From Apis mellifera (taxonomy: Eukaryota > Arthropoda > Insecta > Hymenoptera > Apidae): a stretch of 64,000 nucleotides of DNA. The DNA is taken from NCBI RefSeq assembly GCF_003254395.2, contig NC_037646.1, positions 8,393,381 to 8,457,380 on the forward strand. Direction: 5' to 3'. Shown in pieces: positions 1-12,557 of the stretch. The notes below the pieces were generated by a model. The model was not told where the DNA came from. It saw only the letters and a program-made list of their open reading frames with translations, and did no database searches. The translations under genes were made by a program, and so were the position numbers. Position 1 is the stretch's first letter. The number at the start of each line of letters is the position of its first letter.

Positions 1-117
1 ATAGAAAAATGTTGTAATTCAGAACAAGTATGTACCACGCCTATCGGCGACGAGTGTGTGTAACACGATGCCCATTTAAATTCACGCTAATTTATTAAGT
101 CGAGAAAGTCGAGTATA

Positions 118-153
118 CCACCACCACCACCACCACCACCACCACCACCACCA
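118..153 (+). repeat. (CCA)n microsatellite
   Basis: Twelve near-perfect CCA triplets in sequence with no gene signal. Confidence 0.95.
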
Positions 154-1152
154 AGGAGGCAATCATTGTTCTGACATCCAACAACGTGACAAATGTCGCG
201 TTCGTGATTCAACCTCATTAAAAAACAATTATTCTTCGAACGAATTCTTCGTTCTTTCTTCGATAAAAAGGAATTATAATTCGTTATCTACGTTAGAAAG
301 TAAAATTGCGGGAGGGAAAGAAAAAGAAAAGAAAAAAGAAAAATTATGAATGGTTAAATAAAACGATTGGGATAAGTTTCGACCGAGGTAGCATTAACCG
401 TTCCTCGTAATATTCCCCGTGCACATCCGCGTATACACCTATTCGATATTCAATAACGCGATATTCAAGTATCGATTCTTCGAAGTTCGGCAAGGCAGCC
501 AAAGGAGGAACATCGACGGGTGTGGTCGAGGAGTGCGTACATCGATCGGCACTTTAACCTCGACAGGAAAGCACGCTACGTTTCTACGTGGTGGCGGCGA
601 AAGGAGGGATCCCTCGGTGCAACCGTCGGCAACAGGATCCTCGAAAGTCCTTTCCTCTTTCGCCCAGGGTGTTCGAGTGCCACCCTTTTCCTACCACCTG
701 CTCCTCTCGCGCTCGCGTGAACACCGTAAGTTTCGAATCACGTCTCCCCCCATCCACCACGGTATCCATCCACACGTTTAGAAAGAGCGAGGCGCAATAA
801 TCGTATCCCGAGTAAATTCGAACGCGAGATGGAAGAGGAATGGAAGAATGGGAACGAAATGGGAAAGGAGAGGGGAAATGATTCGTGTTGCTCGTTGTTA
901 TCGTGGAATGAGCGCGAAACAATCGAGAGGAAGGAAGAAGGAGAGGACTGCGCCGAGCGAGCGTAAAGGGCGAGGCTGAAAAGGGTGGAGCGGCGACGGG
1001 AGACGCGGGGGCAGCGGTTGTGCATCTGGGAAAGGAGGTAGAAGGGCAAGGGCGTGGAAGAGTGGAAGAAGGTTTAGCGTGGCAGTGGAGCAACGAGCGA
1101 CGATGCTGGAGGATAAACGCTCGAAGGAGGTGTACGCTCCCTTTGAGAGGAG

Positions 1153-1299
1153 AGAAGAAGGAGGAGGAGGAGGAGGAGGAGAAACGTCTCTCTAGGACTA
1201 GGGCGAGGGCGAGAGCCAGCAGCGGGAACAAGGTCGTCGAAATTAATGCGGGGAATCCAGTGAATCCGGGTGGATCGGGTTGCTCGTCGACATTGCCGC

Positions 1300-1330
<31 letters not shown>

Positions 1331-1342
1331 GTTGTCGTCGTG
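1153..1342 (+). repeat. (GGA)n and (GTC/TTC)n triplet tracts
   Basis: A GGA/GAG run at 1153-1181 and a GTC/TTC run at 1294-1342, separated by CpG-rich unique sequence. Frames through them are open in several phases and explain the long spurious ORFs here. Confidence 0.85.
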
Positions 1343-4300
1343 AGGCTCTCGTTTTGAGTTTTTTAGTTCTCGAATTTAATCCAAGAATGGGGGAGAATGG
1401 GGGACATTGAAAGCGGTGGATCTCGTCTAGACGGTCGGTGACGTCACGAGACAAGGTCGACTGTCGCTCTATCCACGGCGCAGCACCGCTTTTCTATATA
1501 CAACACGCCTATATCCTTCCTCCTCTTCGCGTTTCGCTGTCCCGCTCTACCTCGCCCCCTAGCCAATCCTTCTTTTCGTTCTTCCTTTTCGTCTTCTTTC
1601 TTTCTCTTTCTCTCTCTCTCTCTCTCTTTCTCTCCTCTCTCTCGTCCCTTGCCGCAGCAAGAGGGGTGGCGTACCAGACCTTAAACGTCTTTCCATGGAA
1701 CCCTAGCTGGACCAGTTGGACTAGGAATCGGTCTGATCTTGTTCCTTGCCCGAGCATCGTGATCGATGTGCCTCGCTGGGGATGTTGCCCATCGCACAGA
1801 GAGCTTTTATTCCTTCTTAGGGAGCGAGCGAACAACCTATGCTTCGTAGCATGGATTTTTCTTTTTTTTTTTTCTCTTTTTAAGCAATTTAAAGATTTAT
1901 CGATGGTCGTTCAAGTATTTATTGGAAAACTTTTTCTTTTTTTCTCTTTCTTTTTTTCAATTCGATTCTTTTCAATCATAGAGATTTTATTTTATTTTTA
2001 CCCGCGATTTCGATTTTCGTTGTTCGATTTCTTCGTGATACGGTCGAAACGGTTCGACCGCCCTTTCCATGTCGTGTCAAAGGTTAAACGGTATTCTCGG
2101 ATCTTTGCTGCATATCCGCCGATGTCCGGGCTTAAAATACTCCCGGCCGATTAAGATTCCATCCGAAATTCCTCCGAGACGCATTCGTTTCCCGCGTTTT
2201 CTGTCACCAAGAAGCCAAGGCTGCTTTATCTCGTCCGGAAATCAGTAGCCCTGGTTTGGACTTTGGTCAAGATGGACGGCGTTCACGTTAAGATCTTGCG
2301 GCTCTCTCTCTCCCTCCCTCCCTTCCTCTCTCTCTCTCTCTTTCTCGCCGAACGAATAATATCTGAATTCCTTACGTAGAGGCATAGCCAATCGGGCTCA
2401 TCAATAATTCAGCGAGCTCGACCGACCGAGAAATTCGAAAACAAGGCGAAAACAGCTGGCCAATCGCGTCACGTACTACAGGCTTCCTCACAAATTCGCC
2501 TCCTAACGATTCGAAATTCGAGGATGAATCAATCGAAACGCTTTTGATTCCTCCACCTTGCCTCGAATCGTTGCGGTAGAAGATATTGACGAATCTCTCG
2601 AAAATGGAAAATGTTCCCCGCATTGTTCGAATACTCATCGAATTCACGAGATTCTTAACTTAAAGCTCAAGCATCCTCTTTAATTCGTTTCTTCGAACGA
2701 AGGACGTTTCTCTCCCTCAAACGTGTCGATGCGTGAATCGATTCTTCTTCAGGCTCGGCGAAAAGAGATGCTTTCGCAGATCACAGCAGATTGAATTTCG
2801 ATTTTCCCCGCTCAACGGATCCGAACAACGGATATTGTAGCAGCGTAGACGCGGTAAAAACGGCGAGGCCGTCTTTCGAAACGGGGTCGATCGAATTTGT
2901 CTATTCAATCTGTCTCGATGCCCGATGCGCGATACGTGCGAGCTAACTTTCATACATTTAAATATAGCCGACAGGATGCACATTTCAATGTCGAATTAAG
3001 GTTACACATTTCTAAGCAGCCAGCGCGGAGAGACGGCGCGGGAGGACGAGTTTCACGAGGAGGAAGAGGGGAGGGATGTTAAGGGGAGATTTGAACGAGA
3101 TCTCAAAGAACGAATTCGAGGCCGAATTCTTACACTTTCCATCTTCGAAACGAAACTCGAAACGAATTTCCTTTCCCCTCTCCTAATAACGCTCTACGAA
3201 CGAAAACGAAAGGAAAGGAAAGGAGAAGAAAGTAGAGATTGGAATCCAGTTTCGACGATATGCCAAGCGACGACTAATTCACTAATTCAGGCACAATTGC
3301 CTTCTCGGAAGGGACAAACGAAATATATCAGGGTCAACGATACACCCTTACATATATCGTGATTAATTAAGACCGATTTGCGATGGAATTCCAGAATTCA
3401 CGACACCAGGTTTAAATCGTAACACTATCTTTTCGTCTTTTGCTCCATCGGCGTTAAGCTACGCTTAAACGGCGAGGAGTGATCGAAATTGACGAAGAGG
3501 AGGAAGAGAGTCGATCCTCGCCGCGATTACCCTTCGATTCGCGAGACGATCGGATCATGATCTCAGCCGTGGCGGCTCCACTCAGCCCCGATCAGCCTCG
3601 TTTGCTCTCCGAATGAATAAGTTAATCGGGTTAATCCGTACACGCCGTTAAACGTTATGGACGCTTAATCACTTCCTCGTCGGAGGGGTCACTGCTCTTC
3701 CTCGTTCCTCGGCCTAATATACCCGCTGCACGGGTTAACCCCATTGTGCCGTTTAGAGATTGCACACGCGTCGAATACACGCGTTTCGTAATTTCTCCGC
3801 GAGCGTGAGATTGGCCGCGTTAGATTGGATCTAATTTTCCAATAGACAGCGCCGTGTTACGCGCCGTATCACGGTGCCCAGATCCGTCGTGGAACTCGCC
3901 GATAGCGATCCCCGATCGTTCACCTGTTGATCTGTCACCTCGCTGACATCTCCGCGTTTCATATAACAGGTATATCGCGTGTTTCCTCCCTGCGTTGCGT
4001 GTTTCAGAGAGCGAAATGAGTACGTAGTAGATACGGATTCTTCGAATCGGTCTATTCGATCGACTTTTGGTTTTACTCCACGGCAATTCTTATCGGCCGA
4101 TTCGAGGCTTCGATTCGTAATTCGTTGCGCAATCGATGGGACGAGGCGAGATGGTTAAAGATTCGTATCGATATCTAGGCCGCAATGTCTCCTTTCGTCG
4201 GCGAGAAGCGATTCATCGGGATCGGTTGAGTTTGGTCTGCAACGCGTTCGCGCTCGGCCGGTGAATAATCGGCAGTGGAGCGGACGCGACACCTTTCCGT

Positions 4301-7300
4301 CGAATTTCGGTCGAGCGGCCGTTGAGAGATGGCCGTTTCGGGATTGCGCAACGGAATTATCGGCGGAAAACATGGTGAAATGATTTAGCACGGTGGACGG
4401 TAATTAATATATCGGTTGCGTCACGGTTTATTTTAGCGGGGAGAGCAAGAAAGTTTCACCGGGTAGTACGGGTTTTTGGCTCGGCTGTGTTTCGTAATCG
4501 GGCAATGAAGATAGCCGTCCGAAGGAGCCGGCCGAATTCACGAGCGAGTCTCGATTCCTACCGTTGGTATCTGGTGGAGCATCTTGCCGTTGCCGCTCAT
4601 TTGAAAATCATACGGTTGGCCGCGATGCGAATTATGCGCGGCGAAACGGCAAATGAATTCGTTTGAATTCTCGATAAGATGACGCAAGTACGAGCAAACG
4701 ACCAGTGTTCCCGCTGCTGTGACTATCGGAGATAAGAATCTGAGACTCGTTATCGGTATTTGTGCTGCAGTTGGGCGCAAAAATATATCGTATGCACCGT
4801 CCGGAATACCTTTGACCGCGATACATTTCTCGCTGTTGCTCGCCTCGCCTCGCCTCCTCCTACCTTCTTCTCCTTTTTTTTCTTCCTTCTTCTTCTTCTT
4901 CGTCTTCTTTTCATTCCCTCGATCTCGTCGTCGATTTACCGCCGTTGTTTCAAAAATTCGAGAATCGTAAAGTTGAGGAGGGGAGAAAAAAGAAGGAAAA
5001 AAAAAAGAAAGAAAGAAAAGAAAATTTGCACAACCGACTGCGCGCACGAATACGGTTCATCAATGTTTATCTCGGCGTGGTTGTCACTCGTCGAGATTCG
5101 ATACGCATAAAATGGAACGAAGGAAGAAGAAGGGAAGAGTTCTCGCGAAGGAGACCAACGTTTCGACGAATCGAGTCGGACGGACGTTTATCGTTTTTTA
5201 TCGACGAGGATTTTTTTCCTTTTCTACGGAGTCGAGTTACGAAAAAAATCATCAGCCATTCGGTATCGTTTTCGTTTCTCTCTCTCTCTTTCTCTCTCCT
5301 CTTTTCCCTCTCCTTTTTTTTCTTCTTCTTCTTCCTCCTTCTCTCCTTCTTCTTTTTCTTCGGGCGGAGGAAAAAACGGGATCTTCGATGACCGACTAAA
5401 TTATCGGCAATCGGTTTAAATTAGAGTATTGCAGCGATGATAAGCTGGTTCGTAGCTCGTGAAACACACGCAACGCGCGTTGCGAAACGCGCAACGCGGC
5501 GAGAGATGGAAAGTGGTTGTGGGAGAGATAGCGGAGCGATGATACAGCGTAAAACCGTTATCGAGTCCAAAGTATTTTCGCGAGCGTAAAAAATGGGTGG
5601 TGCATGCATCATCGATGGACGGGGTCCCTGTTTGATGCGCGGACATAATTGTCTCTGCCGCGTGTGTGCCTAATCGTTTTCATCGCTCGCTCCAATGAAC
5701 GTTGGTTCGTCTAGGTCTACGATGTCGTTCCTATCGATAAACAAATTAATTGTAGAGACGTCTACTCAACTAATCTAAATAGGGGACACGAAGTATTTTC
5801 TTCGCCCTTCTACAATGCTCCGTGCTACCGATACTGGATGCTTGGTAACCGTACACTCGTCCGTCCACATCTCGGAATATCTCGGCACAGATTTTAGAAC
5901 GAGATACCGTGTGCCCGTGTGTCGTCGTGCTCGTCGTCGACGAGGCGATTTGCAATTTTTTTCCATTTTCCAGTTCCGTTATTCCGCGAAAAAATAATAA
6001 TTGTAAAAATACATGGGCGAAACGGAGAAAGTGAAGGAGCACGTCCGTTGTTCCCGTTAGACGAGGGACGGGAGACAAAAATTGCGAACCTTCGACAAGT
6101 GCAATGAAGGCAAGTGGACGACCAGACGATGTTGCAGGCCGCTTGGTGCAATATGTGGGCCAGACGACAATAATTGTTCGACGTTTCCTGGTATATTATA
6201 CCGCGTGTAATTGATACAGAGGAGCCGCCGTTAATTCCTCCGTTGTGCATCTGCATCCATCTTTAACAGACCCCTCTCTCTCTCTTTATTTCGAGTCTCG
6301 GCCGGCCGTTGCATAAATTTTCATTTACAAAAATATTCCCCTTGGAACGGTTTTCCTGGAAACTATCGGGCTCTCTGATCCAGTTAATCTTCCAATGTTG
6401 ATCGAAACTCTGGAAATGGCGGTAGACAGAGGCGATCTCGTAGCCCTTTCACTTGTGAGGAGAACGTGGCTACCCTTACCACAAATATATACATATATCG
6501 ATATTTCTTATAGAAGGTATCAAGGTCACGTTATCCTGACGAAGGTCAATCCCCATTCGCTACGGAATGCGGAGCATAACCCTTTCATTTATGTTAATAG
6601 GATTCACGTGCAGGTTGCCATTAAAAAAGAAACGTGATCCTCCCTTCTCCTAACAGACCTAAATATTTGGAATTTTTTTTTTTTTTTTCTTTTCCTTCTC
6701 ATAATGGACGACGAACGCACGTGTTTCGCGAAACTATTGAGGAACATGTATCGATAGATTAGCATCGACGAGATCGTTGAATCGAAGAATTTTGTTCCTG
6801 TTCTATATTCTCCTCTCCTGTTAATTTCTCGCCTCAACCGAGCGATAGATAGATAGTGTCGACAACTTAACTTGAACAAAAGTTAATCTTCTAGACTCTC
6901 TCGAAATCTTAAATCTCCGCGAGGAAAATCGTGTAGCGTGTTAAACGAGAGAGAGAGAGGCGGGGGCAATGATTAAACGACGACGAAGAGAAAAAGAAGG
7001 AGGGGAGGAAGATGGGGGAGGAGAGCTCTTTGATCCCTTTCCCCGTGAAAAGAAGGGAAAGCGCGATATTCGTCCGACCAGGATCCACGAACGTGTTCCG
7101 TTCCTCGGTCTATAGAAGATTCCGTGGACGGTGTTCGCATAACGGTACCGTCGGGTTCCTCGCACGTCGTGTCGCGCCGCGTCGCGACGCATACCTGCCG
7201 CCGCCGCCGCCGCCGTTCAATCGAGCCGGGGCCCCCGTGTGTCGATGCCTGCACGCGTTCGTATATATACAGATGTACGCGTGTGGTGTGTTACGTCGAC

Positions 7301-9839
7301 GCATGTTGGCTGCGTTACGTGCGCCTGGATCCACGTATACATGTACGAACGCATTTTGCCGCGGCGAGACGAGCTGAATGCCAATCGGCACGCGAACCAT
7401 CGTGCCCGATCCGCAACAGGACGCGAGAGAGAGAGAGAGAGAGAGGAGGGAAGGCTCATAAAGTTATGCTCGTTTTATTGCGAATATTTTGACTCGGTCG
7501 AGCATCGAGACTCAGGCACGTGTTATCATTTGTTGCCGTTGTCGTCTTCATCGATGAGAGTGTTGCGATGAATAACTAAAATCGTATACGTAGCTGACTG
7601 ATTCCAGAGAGAACGGTCGAAAAAGTTTCTATTTTTGTGTCTTTGATTTGAAACTTAAAGTTAATCTCACGAATTATGGAAGGAAAATTTCCCTTCATAA
7701 TATTTTTTTCCATTTACATTCTTTATCGCATAGTCGAGGAGTAATGGTTGGAAGCGAAACGATGGTGCGAAATTCGCGTAAAATCGTCTGGCCGCGCGGC
7801 CACTTTCAACGCTCTTTGCGAGCGTTAACACGTGGTGGCCACGTCTTGGATGGAAAAAATTCTGCACCGAAAACGCACCGATTCGCATGGTTTGCAACGA
7901 GCGGCACGGATCGGGCGAACACGAGCGCGCGTGATAATCGGTTGCGCCGAGAAGAATCCACCGCGCGGATGGATGACTAGCAAAGGATGGGCGGGCGCAT
8001 TGTGCGGCGTGGAAAGGAGCAAAAGTGTATCGCGCCGCGTTGCCCGCTTCGAAACGCTTTTTGCGCCTCGATTTTCCAGTTTCTCCCGGCCGAGAGAGAG
8101 AGAGAGAAAAATTGGAGGCAATTTCAGAGTCGGAGCTTGCACACTTTGTTCGGCTCGTGTTATCCGAGCCGATTGGAAGAATTCGCAGGTGCGAACGAGG
8201 CCGAGTATGGGCGTTGATCGAACAGCGTGTAGTACAAGTATCGAAAAGATAATACATTTAAAGGGGAGATCTCGTTCCCCCTTCGATTAAAATCGCGGCG
8301 CGCGCGTGCTATTGCCGCAACGAACGTTTCTATTCATCGGTGGGCAAGTTGCAGTTTCATCGGAGCGCGATAAAAGTATACAATGTTTCGTGGAGATAGC
8401 GATCGAAATGAATCGCAGCTCTCGATAATCGTGCGATGATTAAAATTGTACGCTCGATCGATTTCACTTTCGAAATATTCCATTTTCGGGATCTCTTCCC
8501 TCCGAAATTCGAATAATTTCCCAAGCCTTTCTTTTAATCAACGGTGTTTATAAACGACACGGCGGATATTCTTAATTAATCTCAACTTGTCTCGCCGATT
8601 CGGGAAAGAGTCTCGTTACGGTGGATGATTACGTAAAGGTCCAGGAGTGGAATCCAAACTCGAATTTACACGGAAACTTCGAGCGAAGGCGGTGAGCGCG
8701 GTTGTTGCGGTTTGAAAAATACCGCAAAGGACAATATCGGTGATTACGAGCCGGACAAGCCGATTGGGAACAGAAAACGAAATTGAATTCCATTGCCGTA
8801 CTATCGGAAGTAATTTGATCGTAGCTAGGAAGTCGCTTTTTCCTTTTCTACGCTTTCTATGGGAGGACTTTCATCGCCGAGTTTACCTTCGCGCGCAACC
8901 GCGCGGCCGCGAATTCCATCCTTCGTTTCCATCCGCGGAAATAAAAAATTAAAAGAAAAGAGAAAAATGGATAAAGAAAGGAAAATAAAAAGAAAATACG
9001 AAACGAGGAACAGGAGGGGAGGAACTGTAACGCTCTGAACTGGGAATGGATCAAGCATCGAATGGATTGGAGCACGATCGCCGGCATACCGCATCGCGAT
9101 CGTACCGTACAATTTACGGATAAATTTTAAACGCAGGCACAATGTCCCGCAGCGATGAGCGTAAATAGCAAAGTTACGCGAGCCCCAGTCAACTTCTACG
9201 CGATGCTATGATCAGCATTACCAGCATTACAAACGCTACTTTCACTCGAATTCTTCGGTTTTTTCTCTTCTTTCCTTTCTTTTTTCTTCTTCTTCTTCTT
9301 CTCCTCTCCGCATACGAAATATGGGGGAAGACGATACTAGTCGAAACCGTCGTCCCGTTAAAACGATACGATTTCCGTGGGCAAGTGGCGTAGTTAAGAA
9401 GAAAGCGCAAAAACGCAGCGGCGTTGGCAGCCATCGAAGGGTAAGAGAGGAGGAGGTGGAGGAGGAGGAGGAGGAGGCAGGATTTTTGGAGCGGCGATCG
9501 AGCAGCTGCCAAGGATTCGGATCCCGATCCCGCGGAGGGCCGCGTAAACGCGCATCGGGGACTCATTCCCTCGTCCGAGATTCGTCTGGAACGCAGGAGA
9601 AGAGGGGTGGGTAAGTAGGGTGAGAACGATGATCGCGGAGGGGATGGGTGGCCGTGTGGAACAGCAGTCTGGCCAGTTGATTACGATGCCGAAACGAGTG
9701 GCGGGCCATCTCTCCAACCAGTTTCGGACAGTGTCTTCGACTCGAACGAGGCCTGTGTAGAGAGAAACCCTCCCTCTCTCTCTCTCTCCCTCCCTCCTTC
9801 TCGTGGAGATACGCCACCAGGCTCTTTTGGCCGTGGTGT

Positions 9840-10400
9840 TGTGGTCGGACGAGGAACGACAGAGAGAGAAAGAGAGAAAGAGAGAGAATCGGGAGAAGGA
9901 GGAGAAAGGTAAGAAGAAGGAAAGCGTGTAAGAGGAGGAGGCGCGGATAGAGGATAGAGATAGAAAGAGGGAGAGTAGAAGCAGCAGAAGCAGCAGCAGC
10001 AGCAGCAGTACCAGCATCAAGCGGCAAGCAGCCAGCAGCGGCGCAAGAAGAGACGACGGAGGAGGCGACAGCCGAGCTTAAGTTTCGGTTTCGTTCGTTT
10101 CGCGCCTGCTCCGCGTCGAACGGGAGCCGAGAGTGAGCGCTGTGGAAAGAGAAGGAGAGGGAGAGAGAGGGGGGAGGGGAGAGAGAGAGAGAGGGAGAGT
10201 GAGAAGAGGCGCACGATCGGAGCGAAGGAGACGGAACGAGTTGGGAGAGGGAGAGAGTCGGAGAGACAGGAAAAAGGGGAGGAGGAGAGAGAAGGAAAAG
10301 CGATTGGCGGCGGTGGAGGCGGCAGGAGGGTGGAGAGAGAGAGGGCGAGTGCAACGCGGCAACCAGGGGGTGGAGAGAGAGGCGGCAGCCGAGGCGAACA
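9840..10400 (+). repeat. Purine-rich low-complexity block
   Basis: About 560 bp dominated by GAGA, GGA and AGA words on the + strand, with a short CAG-rich piece at 9976-10040. Serine/leucine-rich open frames of up to 281 codons on the - strand are a consequence of this composition. Confidence 0.85.
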
Positions 10401-10443
10401 GACTTCACCGGCGCTCTGCTCCCAATAACGACTCTCGCCCTCG

Positions 10444-10448
10444 GTCAG
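10444..10448 (+). promoter_or_regulatory. Possible TCAGT initiator
   Basis: An arthropod-type initiator word (TCAGT) lies in GGTCAGTCGCG, at the end of a 500-bp purine-rich block and the start of a CpG-rich stretch. No TATA box lies 30 bp upstream. The word alone is common by chance, so this is a weak call that only adds to the promoter-like character of 9.4-11.8 kb. Confidence 0.15.
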
Positions 10449-11296
10449 TCGCGCGCGAACCGCGGAGCCGCGAGCATCTCTCCGTTTCTCTCTCGCTCTG
10501 CTCTCGCCGAACGATACCTGCGTTTCGAGCCGCGTGCACGTGCGAATCCGCGAGAGCGCAACGGAGCGAGGGAGACACAAGTGGACGCAAACGCGCAACA
10601 CACGTACACACACACACACTCACACAGGGGGCTCACGACCCGGTTATTGTTCGAATTTATTATTGCTATTAATATTAATATTATTATCATCATTATCATT
10701 AATTCGAATCGAATCACCGCCAAATACCTCGGAGAGGTGGTATCGTCGTCGTGAATCGATCTTGTCTCGTTTCTACGTTTTACACGGTACGAGATATATA
10801 TATATATTTGGGAGAGACATGTCGGTGCTTACGGGGAATCGAAGCTAGCGGGTGGTTAGTTATTAGGGAAGGAGGATAGGCGAAGGAATGCCGAAGGGAG
10901 GAGAGATGGAATGGTCGATGGTTGACGAGTGTTGGGGCCAGCTGGGAGACCGATAGATCCCCGCGAGATTTATCGAGGGAAAAATTTACGGAAGGAGGGA
11001 AGGAAGGAGGCTGCTGGTTGGTGACTGTTTCGGCTCGATAAGCTTAAGATATATACGTGTTCGATGGGGGGAAACTCGTAACTCCAAGTTATCTAATGGT
11101 GGAAATAGTCGTGGCGCGGTATCGACGTGATAATCGCGTGCTCGCTGCATCCGGAGATACACGCAGCTGGTGACCGAGTGAGAGAAGGGCGCGGAAAGGC
11201 GATCGCGACGAAAGGTCCGAAAGGAACACGACGAGACGCGACGACGCATCGCGCAACAACGGAAAAGCAAAGTGACAAGCGGGAACGAGTGCGTGG

Positions 11297-11306
11297 TATA
11301 TAAAAG
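11297..11306 (+). promoter_or_regulatory. TATA-box candidate in a CpG-rich block
   Basis: The sequence TATATAAAAG is a good TATA match inside GC-rich DNA. A start about 30 bp downstream (near 11330) would give a first exon ending at the strong donor ACAG|GTACGT at 11752. This could be the promoter of the non-coding first exon of Oatp74D, implying a first intron of about 35 kb, or of an unrecognised + strand transcript. No canonical TCAGT initiator is found at the right spacing. Confidence 0.35.
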
Positions 11307-11329
11307 TGCGAACTGGTGGAGCGACCGAG

Positions 11330-11371
11330 CGAGTTACCGGGCGGTTCGAGGCTGCCAGTGGCGCGCGGACC

Positions 11372-11438
<67 letters not shown>

Positions 11439-11751
11439 GAAGGAGGAGGAGGAGGAGGAGGAGAAAGAAGGGAGGGAGTGCAGCGAACACCATAGAGGAC
11501 AACGCTGTTGCTATTTTCGAGCCCGCCAAATATCTGAGCGCACGGTGCTGTTCGCTGCTGTCTACGCTGGCCCTGCTACGCTCTTTCTTCGCCACCGTCC
11601 ACGTTCCTCCAAAGCGCAGCGATTCTGCGCCGATGACGCATGGCCCTGACCAAACAGGGGGACAGAGAGAGAGAGAAAGAGCGAGAAAGAGCGTGAAAGA
11701 GAAGCCACATGTAGAGCGGGAGAAGGAGCGAGAGAACGGCGTGTATGACAG
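11330..11751 (+). other. Candidate first exon ending at a strong splice donor
   Basis: It is bounded 5' by the TATA box and 3' by ACAG|GTACGT. It contains a 90-bp (AAG/GAG)n tract at 11374-11464 and then less repetitive sequence. An ATG at 11633 opens a 39-codon frame that stays open into the donor in phase 2. Joining this to the Oatp74D leader at 46595 would hit a stop within ten codons, so for Oatp74D it would act only as leader and uORF. Evidence is positional; no protein family is recognised. Confidence 0.3.
11371..11470 (+). repeat. (AAG/GAG)n tract
   Basis: About 100 bp of purine triplets without a pyrimidine from about 11374 to 11480. It lies inside the candidate first exon and would encode only Lys/Arg/Glu runs. 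Confidence 0.95.
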
Positions 11752-12526
11752 GTACGTTTCGACTTTTTGCCTTTTTGCAAAACCGCGCCGCGATCTCTTG
11801 ACCTACGACGTATCTGTGCCGTGACCGTGAGCGCTGACACGTTTCTACGTTGGACGTTGACGCCTTTCGATTCACGCGTCTCGATCATCCCTCTAGATTC
11901 GCCACTTCTCCTCCTCCTCCTTTTCTTCCTCTCCGCCATTAGCAGCGATCGTTGATTTTAGAAGGTAGAAGGTAGGGATCGATTAGTCGTCGCGCGTATA
12001 ATTGTCATCATCCGCGTCGAAACGTATTTTGGAATCGTTCGGTATGCTTATCGGAGTAGCAACGTTTGAGAAATGAGAGCAAAGAAAGATACGTTCGAAT
12101 TCGAAATAGAGAAGACGAAGAATAAGATTTGCGATATATATCTTGCTTCCATATTATTTTCTCTTAATGAAATGAATTCGTTCGCGTTCTCGATTGTAAA
12201 AAAAAAAAAAAAGAAACACGGAGATTTCTTCACACTTTTCTTCACTTCTCCAGAACGAGGGAAATCTCCTCGTTACGAAATTCTCCTCGTGCATTATCTG
12301 AAAAGTGACTCCGCTGCAACCACCTTCGATTTCTTTCGACTCTTCGCGTCGTAACGCTTCGCGAAAACGCTAGAGAATCCTTGATAAAGTGAATTTCATC
12401 GGTGAGAAATGCGGTCAAAGTTCGTTTTGAAACTCGGTCATAGACGTTTTATCGCCATTTATACGACGTCGATCGCCACGACGTCGACTTAGCGTCCTCG
12501 ATCGCTTGTTTATAAATACGCGATCA

Positions 12527-12557
<31 letters not shown>

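Larger units (their letters stand above)
1..9320. other. Non-coding, no gene recognised
   Basis: CpG-rich DNA with triplet and (CT)n/(GA)n repeats (118-153, 1153-1342, 1600-1645, 7425-7446) and T-rich runs near 1855-1990 and 5320-5365. Open frames are frequent on both strands and none resembles a known family. A TCAAGGTCA word (FTZ-F1/NR5A type) lies at 6520-6528. I see no transposon ends. Confidence 0.7.
9321..11296. other. Promoter-like CpG- and purine-rich block
   Basis: It contains a strong isolated donor (GTGG|GTAAGT, intron start at 9611), the purine block, a (CA)n run at 10607-10624, and an AT-rich stretch flanked by TTCGAATT (10650-10657) and AATTCGAA (10701-10708). No coding exon is supported. 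Confidence 0.5.

Noticed and set aside
1438..2154. 238-codon + strand frame
   Set aside because: Composed largely of CT- and T-rich repeats; it lacks family motifs.
9563..10408. 281-codon - strand open frame rich in Ser, Leu and Pro
   Set aside because: It is the complement of a GA/GGA low-complexity block; neighbouring frames are open too and there is no domain-like segment.
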